Shown here: in pieces, positions 6,320 through 6,369 of the stretch
How positions within the stretch are numbered: the stretch's first letter is position 1
Layout of the letters: each line of letters starts with the position of its first letter
DNA from: Bdellovibrionales bacterium
Lineage (GTDB): Bacteria; Bdellovibrionota; UBA2361; JAGRAS01
DNA: 6,369 nt
Direction of reading: 5' to 3'
Assembly: GCA_020434465.1 (NCBI GenBank)
Contig: JAGRAS010000102.1
Location: 1 to 6,369 of the forward strand
Translations under genes and position numbers: made by a program
Notes under the pieces: generated by a model
Database searches by the model: none
What the model was told of the DNA's origin: nothing
The model's input: only the letters and a program-made list of their open reading frames with translations

Positions 6320-6369
6320 GAGCTTGCTTTAAACAAAGCTAAATAGTTTTTGCTTAATTTATTAGGCTA

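Noticed and set aside
6315..6329. GCAAG-AG-CTTGC inverted repeat upstream of yajC
   Set aside because: Five-base arms with a two-base loop cannot form a useful hairpin, and a match this short is expected by chance.

Overview
This AT-rich window comes from a bacterium with a two-membrane or proteobacteria-like Sec accessory operon: separate yajC, secD and secF genes in that order. The gene order, the split SecD/SecF, and a long YajC with an extra N-terminal hydrophobic segment suggest a Gram-negative lineage, perhaps one of the deltaproteobacteria-like groups. Nothing in the window fixes the taxon. TAA and TAG are the only stops used by the annotated complete genes, and all five starts that can be seen are ATG.

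Left third (1-2561, minus strand): a MoxR/RavA-type AAA+ ATPase gene is followed by a gene for a von Willebrand factor A (VWA) protein. Their ends overlap by one base (TAATG), and the VWA gene runs off the left edge of the window. MoxR ATPases and VWA proteins encoded side by side generally work as a pair, with the ATPase remodelling a target and the VWA partner acting as a metal-dependent adaptor. The target of this pair cannot be read from the sequence. The ATPase P-loop departs from the usual family pattern.

Middle (2562-3374): a 303-base divergent intergenic region holds three inverted repeats packed into 135 bases. They are a 25-base perfect palindrome, a small GCTAGC hairpin, and a 59-base hairpin with a perfect 19-bp outer stem that ends 14 bases before the next gene. 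That gene (2865-3323, plus strand) encodes a 152-residue single-span membrane protein that I do not recognise. A 51-base gap then separates it from the convergent sec operon.

Right half (3375-6259, minus strand): yajC, secD and secF form a tight operon with gaps of 11 and 9 bases. The Shine-Dalgarno sequences of secD and secF overlap the stop codon of the gene before. Together they encode the proton-motive-force-driven accessory complex of the SecYEG translocon. The last 110 bases (6260-6369) hold the yajC leader and a possible promoter.

The sec operon is conventional. The parts worth a second look are the structured intergenic block, the unknown membrane protein beside it, and the MoxR/VWA pair with its unusual P-loop.
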